In this document: positions 15,636-18,795 of the stretch, in pieces
Position numbering within the stretch: position 1 is the stretch's first letter
Layout: every line of letters starts with the position of its first letter
NCBI GenBank assembly: GCA_012523605.1
Contig: JAAYTY010000138.1
Location: forward strand, 1 to 18,795
Length of the DNA stretch: 18,795 nucleotides
Source of the DNA: Candidatus Fermentibacterota bacterium
Lineage (GTDB): Bacteria > Fermentibacterota > Fermentibacteria > Fermentibacterales > Fermentibacteraceae
Direction of reading: 5' to 3'
Program-made: the position numbers and the translations under genes
The notes under the pieces: model-generated
Told to the model about the DNA's origin: nothing
Databases searched by the model: none
What the model saw: only the letters and a program-made list of their open reading frames with translations

Positions 15636-15720
15636 GCCCCCAATATACCCTGCTCCACGCTCCCGGCCCTGCGTGTGACCTTCAGCCTTCTCGAAGGTAG
15701 ATTATTCAAGGAGGCATCGA
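15636..15720. promoter_or_regulatory. Divergent promoter region between the Mut7-C gene and the amr cluster
   Basis: On the plus strand, GTGACC (15675-15680) and TAGATT (15698-15703), spaced by 17 bases, each match four of six consensus bases. A perfect AAGGAGG site (15708-15714) lies six bases before the ATG at 15721. The predicted transcript start would fall inside that ribosome site, which weakens the call. CCTTCTCGAAGG (15686-15697) is a near-palindrome that could be an operator. On the minus strand, TATATT (15647 to 15642) is only six bases from the ATG at 15635, so it would give a leaderless mRNA; no -35 is seen. Confidence 0.35.
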
Positions 15721-15954
15721 ATGGGCATCTTCATACTCGCGGCCGTTCTGGTCCTGGGCACAGCCGGCGGCACCCCGGCCTCCGTGCGGGAAGCGGTCGA
15801 GTCGATCCCCCTGATCGGACGGCTCCTGTCCGGGAGCGTATCGCCCACCGCGGCGAAGGCCCCGCCTGAGCCCGCCGACATGGAGCTCATCGAGCGACTG
15901 ATCGAAGAGGGCTTCCTCAGTGACCATCCCTGCGAATGGTACTCGGTGCTCTAG
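15721..15954 (+). CDS. Short signal-bearing ORF at the head of the amr cluster; probably the displaced N-terminus of the radical SAM protein
   Basis: 77 residues from an ATG behind a perfect AAGGAGG. The N-terminus MGIFILAAVLVLGTAGGTPA looks like a signal peptide or membrane anchor. A proline/alanine linker follows, then an acidic helix and the ending LSDHPCEWYSVL before TAG. AmmeMemoRadiSam radical SAM enzymes usually begin with an EAxxYxxL segment just before their first VRCxLCPH motif; here CEWYSVL occupies that place, and VRCVLCPHAC follows in the +1 frame. Skipping one base at the TAG would join both frames into a protein of about 404 residues. Either this is a separate small exported protein translationally coupled to the next gene, or one gene interrupted by a real or sequencing frameshift. 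Confidence 0.6.
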   Translation: MGIFILAAVLVLGTAGGTPASVREAVESIPLIGRLLSGSVSPTAAKAPPEPADMELIERLIEEGFLSDHPCEWYSVL

Positions 15955-15958
15955 GAAT

Positions 15959-16936
15959 ATGAATGACACCGTCCGGTGCGTACTGTGCCCCCACGCCTGC
16001 ATCATCGAGCCCGGTGAGCGCGGGACGTGCAGGGTCAGGCTGAACCGGGGCGGAGAGCTGGTCAGCCTCGTCTACGGAAGACCCGCAGCGGTTTCAGTGG
16101 ACCCGGTCGAGAAGAAGCCGCTCTTCCATTTCCTCCCCGGATCGACGTCCTTCTCCATCGCCTGCGTGGGCTGCAACCTCGGATGCCTGGGCTGCCAGAA
16201 CTGGGAGATCTCGCAGGCCTCGCCGGAGGATGTGCCTCCATACGACATGCCCCCGCAGGCGGTGGTCGAGGAGGCATCGAGGGCGGGCTGCCGATCCATC
16301 GCCTACACCTACACCGAACCGGTGGTCTGGTTCGAATACGTCGCTGATACCGCACTGCTCGCCAGGGAGGCCGGGCTGGCGAACATCCTCGTGACCGCGG
16401 GCTACATCAACGAAGGCCCCCTCAGAGAGCTCGCGGCCGTGACGGACGCGGCGAACGTGGACGTGAAGGGCGCCACCGACTCGTTCTACAGGAGCATGTG
16501 CCGGGGCACGCTCGCCCCCGTTCTCCGGAGCATCGAGGTGCTTCAGGAGGAGGGCGTCTGGCTCGAGCTGACCAACCTCGTCATTCCCGGATGGAACGAT
16601 GCCAGGAGTGACTTCGAGGCTCTGGTCGGAGATCTCGCTTCCAGGGTGGGCACATCGACTCCGCTGCATTTCTCGAGGTTCTTTCCGATGTACCGGCTCC
16701 TGGACGTGCCGCCCACGCCGCTGGCCACGCTCGAGACGGCGAGGGATATCGCGAGGGATGCCGGATTCGAGCATGTGTACATAGGCAATGTCGCAGCCCG
16801 GGATGGATCGAACACCATCTGTCCCTCGTGCGGAACCATGCTGATAGTCAGGTCGGGCTACACGGTTGAGTCGAACATCCTGGTGGACGGGGCCTGTCCG
16901 TACTGCGGGACAGCCGTCACGGGCAGATGGCGCTAG
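15959..16936 (+). CDS. amrS: AmmeMemoRadiSam system radical SAM enzyme
   Basis: 325 residues from the ATG at 15959, five bases after the preceding stop; an ATG at 15920 would overlap the previous ORF and adds an unlikely leader. The [4Fe-4S]/SAM motif is C72xxxC76xxC79 in GCNLGCLGCQNWEIS. Family-specific N-terminal cysteines lie in VRCVLCPHAC and RGTC. VDPVEKKPLFHFLPGS is the usual AmrS segment, and the C-terminus has two zinc-ribbon-like CPxCG pairs (CPSCG, CPYCG). It generates a 5'-deoxyadenosyl radical, but the substrate of the family is unknown. The usual N-terminal EAxxYxxL segment is missing from this frame and appears at the end of the upstream 77-residue ORF. It is followed 13 bases later by the Tat-like small gene. 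Confidence 0.93.
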   Translation: MNDTVRCVLCPHACIIEPGERGTCRVRLNRGGELVSLVYGRPAAVSVDPVEKKPLFHFLPGSTSFSIACVGCNLGCLGCQNWEISQASPEDVPPYDMPPQAVVEEASRAGCRSIAYTYTEPVVWFEYVADTALLAREAGLANILVTAGYINEGPLRELAAVTDAANVDVKGATDSFYRSMCRGTLAPVLRSIEVLQEEGVWLELTNLVIPGWNDARSDFEALVGDLASRVGTSTPLHFSRFFPMYRLLDVPPTPLATLETARDIARDAGFEHVYIGNVAARDGSNTICPSCGTMLIVRSGYTVESNILVDGACPYCGTAVTGRWR

Positions 16937-16942
16937 AGGAGG
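16935..16942 (+). promoter_or_regulatory. Ribosome binding site of the 53-residue Tat-like gene
   Basis: AGAGGAGG lies seven bases before the ATG at 16950 and overlaps the amrS stop. It is one of the strongest ribosome sites in the window, which argues that the tiny downstream gene is real. Confidence 0.6.
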
Positions 16943-16949
16943 TCGAGGC

Positions 16950-17111
16950 ATGATGACGGGCAGGATCGGGAGGCGATCGTTCCTGGCAGCAGCCCTTTCC
17001 CTTGCGGTGGCGTTCCTGGTCTCCCTGGTGCCTGCCGGGAGGGCTGTGCGCTCCGGTGTGCCCGGGCTTTCGAACCGCAGGGCGAGACACTGGAGGAGGC
17101 TGGCAGGATGA
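16950..17111 (+). CDS. 53-residue Tat-leader-like small protein in the amr cluster
   Basis: The ATG at 16950 follows AGAGGAGG, and the stop overlaps the Memo-AMMECR1 ATG by four bases (ATGA), so the ORF is embedded in a coupled operon. The N-terminus GRIGRRSFLAAALSLAVAFL has a twin-arginine pattern (RRSFL) followed by a hydrophobic stretch and VPAGRA, a possible cleavage site. Only about 20 residues remain after it, ending SNRRARHWRRLAG, strongly basic. The layout resembles short Tat-target peptides next to formate dehydrogenase genes, but I cannot claim homology. It could be a small exported or membrane-held partner of the Memo protein, or a leader whose translation sets the rate for the next gene. 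Confidence 0.6.
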   Translation: MMTGRIGRRSFLAAALSLAVAFLVSLVPAGRAVRSGVPGLSNRRARHWRRLAG

Positions 17112-18607
17112 GGATCGCACTGGCGGCGGCGGCGTTCGTGATGGCGGCTTCATGCTCGGAGGGCGGCAGGCCCGGGGCCGAAGCCTCTTCGATGGAGATC
17201 AGACCCCCGGCCGTCGCGGGTTCGTTCTATCCGGCGGACGGCGCGGTTCTCTCCTCGCTCGTCGACAGCCTGGTAGATGCCGCCGATCCGCCTGCCATCC
17301 CTGCCGGCACGATCGTGGCCGGCGTCGCCCCGCACGCGGGCTATGTCTTCTCGGCCCCGACCGCGGCGCTGCTGTACCGGTGCCTCCGCGGGCGGCGCTA
17401 TGACACGGTTTATGTGATCGCTCCCGCTCACACGGCCCCCGTCCTGGGTTTCTCGGTCTATGACGGGGGACCCTTCCTCACCCCGCTGGGCGCCGTGGAG
17501 GTAGATACGGCCGCCGCGCGCAGGCTTGCAAGGGCGCACCCGTCGTGCTCGAGGGGGGGGCCCGAACATGCCGGCGAGCACGCGGTGGAGGTTCAGCTCC
17601 CCTTCCTCCAGTCCGTGCTCGAGCCGGGATGGCGGCTGGTTCCGGTGCTGGCGGGAAGCACCGATCCGAACTCCGTCAGGCTCCTGGCCGAGCTCCTCTA
17701 TGCCGAGTCCGCACACGCGGCGATACTCGTCATAGCCAGCTCGGACCTGTCTCACTATCCCCCCGAGGCGCTCGCCCGTGCGTCCGACTCCGTGACGATG
17801 ACCGCATGGAGCACGCTCCCGATGGAGGGCTTTCTCGACGCAACCTCCCAGGCCCGCCTTCCGAGGGGGGTCGAGACGTTCGCATGCGGAAGAGTGCCGA
17901 TGGCTGTGGTCCTGGCCTATTCGGAGCTTTTCGGAAACGCCGAGCGGACAGTTCTGGGAATGGCCAGCAGCGCCGATGCCGGCGGCGATCCGGAGGCGGT
18001 GGTAGGATATGCCTCCGCGGTCGTCACGGCGGATCCAGCGGCGGCGAGAGCCCCCCTGAGCGCCGAGACGAGGCTGGCGCTCTGCCGGATAGTGGAGGAG
18101 AACCTGGCCGCAGCCGCCACGAGGTCCTCGAGGCCGCCCCTGCCCGCGGCGGAAGGAGACCTGGGGCTCCTGAGGGGCGTGTTCGTCACCTACACCGAGG
18201 GCGGGCTCCTGAGGGGCTGCATCGGGACGATCAGGCCGGTTTATCCCGTCGGTGCGGCGACCGCGATGATGGCATGGTCCGCCGCTCTGGAGGATCCGCG
18301 CTTTCCCGCGATATCAGCCGGGGAACTCGGCTCCATCGAATACGAGATTTCGGTTCTCACACCTCTCGAGCTGATGGAAGATCCTCTCTCGGTGCGTCTT
18401 GGCACCGACGGCCTCTACATCGTGCGCGGAGGATCGAGCGGCGTCCTGCTCCCCCAGGTTCCGGGAGAGGTGGGCTGGACAACGCCTGAGCAGTTTCTGG
18501 AGGGCCTGTGCGAGAAGGCCGGCCTGCCACCGGGGAGCTGGGCCGACGGAGCCACGATCTACAGGTTCCAGGCCGAGGTCTTCGGCCCCGCGCAGGCAGC
18601 TCCCTGA
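17108..18607 (+). CDS. amrB-amrA: Memo-AMMECR1 fusion protein with lipoprotein-like signal peptide
   Basis: 499 residues. Residues 1-16 look like a lipoprotein signal (RIALAAAAFVMAASC, lipid cysteine C16), followed by a short polar linker. Residues about 30-310 are the Memo/AmrB domain: H76 in APHAGY, H108 in APAHT, GEHAVEVQLPFL, SSDLSHYP and C260 in ACGRVP correspond to the human Memo metal ligands H49, H81 and C244. The second histidine motif is APAH rather than GPNH. Residues about 318-495 are AMMECR1/AmrA, with LRGCIGTI (368-375), LEDPRFP, YEISVLTPLE and VLLPQVPGEVGWTTPEQFL. The Memo and AMMECR1 partners of the AmmeMemoRadiSam set are thus joined in one exported protein. The reaction is unknown; Memo resembles class III extradiol dioxygenases. 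It overlaps the Tat-like small gene by four bases. Confidence 0.93.
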   Translation: MRIALAAAAFVMAASCSEGGRPGAEASSMEIRPPAVAGSFYPADGAVLSSLVDSLVDAADPPAIPAGTIVAGVAPHAGYVFSAPTAALLYRCLRGRRYDTVYVIAPAHTAPVLGFSVYDGGPFLTPLGAVEVDTAAARRLARAHPSCSRGGPEHAGEHAVEVQLPFLQSVLEPGWRLVPVLAGSTDPNSVRLLAELLYAESAHAAILVIASSDLSHYPPEALARASDSVTMTAWSTLPMEGFLDATSQARLPRGVETFACGRVPMAVVLAYSELFGNAERTVLGMASSADAGGDPEAVVGYASAVVTADPAAARAPLSAETRLALCRIVEENLAAAATRSSRPPLPAAEGDLGLLRGVFVTYTEGGLLRGCIGTIRPVYPVGAATAMMAWSAALEDPRFPAISAGELGSIEYEISVLTPLELMEDPLSVRLGTDGLYIVRGGSSGVLLPQVPGEVGWTTPEQFLEGLCEKAGLPPGSWADGATIYRFQAEVFGPAQAAP

Positions 18608-18608
18608 G

Positions 18609-18795
18609 GTGCGATCCGGCCTGCGCGGTCCGGTCGTGATGGCGCTGGCCGGCGGGGCCGTCTCGACGGTCTGCCAGAGCCTCCTCATGAGGGAATCCCT
18701 GTACGCATGCCGTCTGGGCGAGCTAGCCGCGGCGCTGTCCCTGGCGGGCTGGCTCCTCTCTTCGGGAGCAGGGGCCGCCGCCTCGACCCTCTTCC
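18609..18795 (+). CDS. Polytopic membrane protein, start only; resembles the membrane part of fused MFS/spermidine synthases
   Basis: The frame is open from GTG 18609 (GTG 18636 and ATG 18639 are alternatives) to the right edge, about 62 codons, starting one base after the Memo-AMMECR1 stop. Residues read as two hydrophobic helices. The first continues into VSTVCQSLLMRESLYACRLG and the second is ELAAALSLAGWLLSSGAGA. The pattern Q-x-L-L-x-R-E-x-L...G-x-E-L...x-G-W-L-L-x-S-x-x-G is what I associate with the TM1-TM2 region of membrane-bound spermidine-synthase-like proteins. This is recognition from a short stretch, so the product call is tentative. The tight spacing suggests it belongs to the amr operon. 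Confidence 0.55.
   Translation, partial: MRSGLRGPVVMALAGGAVSTVCQSLLMRESLYACRLGELAAALSLAGWLLSSGAGAAASTLF

Overview
The window is GC-rich (clearly above 60% by eye), almost fully coding bacterial DNA. Most genes overlap by 1-9 bases or are separated by a few bases, and starts are often TTG or GTG behind strong Shine-Dalgarno (SD) sequences. Arginine AGG and isoleucine ATA codons are common despite the high GC. This style, an exported AmmeMemoRadiSam cassette and a NatB permease fused to a CPBP protease suggest an uncultured lineage of the FCB or Fermentibacteria/Eisenbacteria kind. That is inference; nothing here fixes the phylum. I see no tRNA, rRNA, CRISPR array or transposase gene.

Layout. 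(1) Bases 3-461: the C-terminal end of a hybrid sensor histidine kinase with a receiver domain, cut by the left edge. (2) Bases 453-4913, minus strand: a four-gene operon reading zinc-finger membrane protein, ABC-2 permease, NatA-like ATPase, then a second ABC-2 permease fused to a CPBP intramembrane protease. (3) Bases 5117-6580 (possibly from a CTG at 5081): an MscS channel with a C-terminal cyclic-nucleotide-binding domain, transcribed divergently from the ABC operon. (4) Bases 6678-13189: a complete F1Fo ATP synthase operon in the order Z/I-B-E-F-H-A-G-D-C. The c subunit has an alanine-rich helix-packing motif and H+-type ion-site residues, and epsilon has no C-terminal helical domain. (5) Bases 13174-13337: an AT-rich island framed by near-perfect inverted repeats, lying between the convergent atpC and MFS genes. 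Its left arm contains the atpC stop codon. (6) Bases 13345-15635, minus strand: an MFS transporter downstream of a Mut7-C RNase-like protein with a ubiquitin-like N-terminal domain. (7) Bases 15721-18607: an AmmeMemoRadiSam cluster made of a short signal-bearing ORF, the radical SAM enzyme in a +1 frame, a 53-residue Tat-leader-like peptide, and a lipoprotein-like Memo-AMMECR1 fusion. (8) Bases 18609 to the right edge: the start of a polytopic membrane protein resembling the membrane part of fused MFS/spermidine-synthase proteins.

How the parts work together. The atp genes encode one proton-type rotary ATP synthase. The minus-strand ABC genes would form one two-permease exporter with an attached protease and a zinc-binding membrane partner. 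The amr genes form a recognised co-occurrence module of unknown reaction. Here three of its reading frames carry export-type N-termini, which suggests that part of the module works outside the cytoplasm. The two loci most worth following up are this exported amr cluster, with its apparent +1 frame break, and the inverted-repeat AT island at 13.2 kb.
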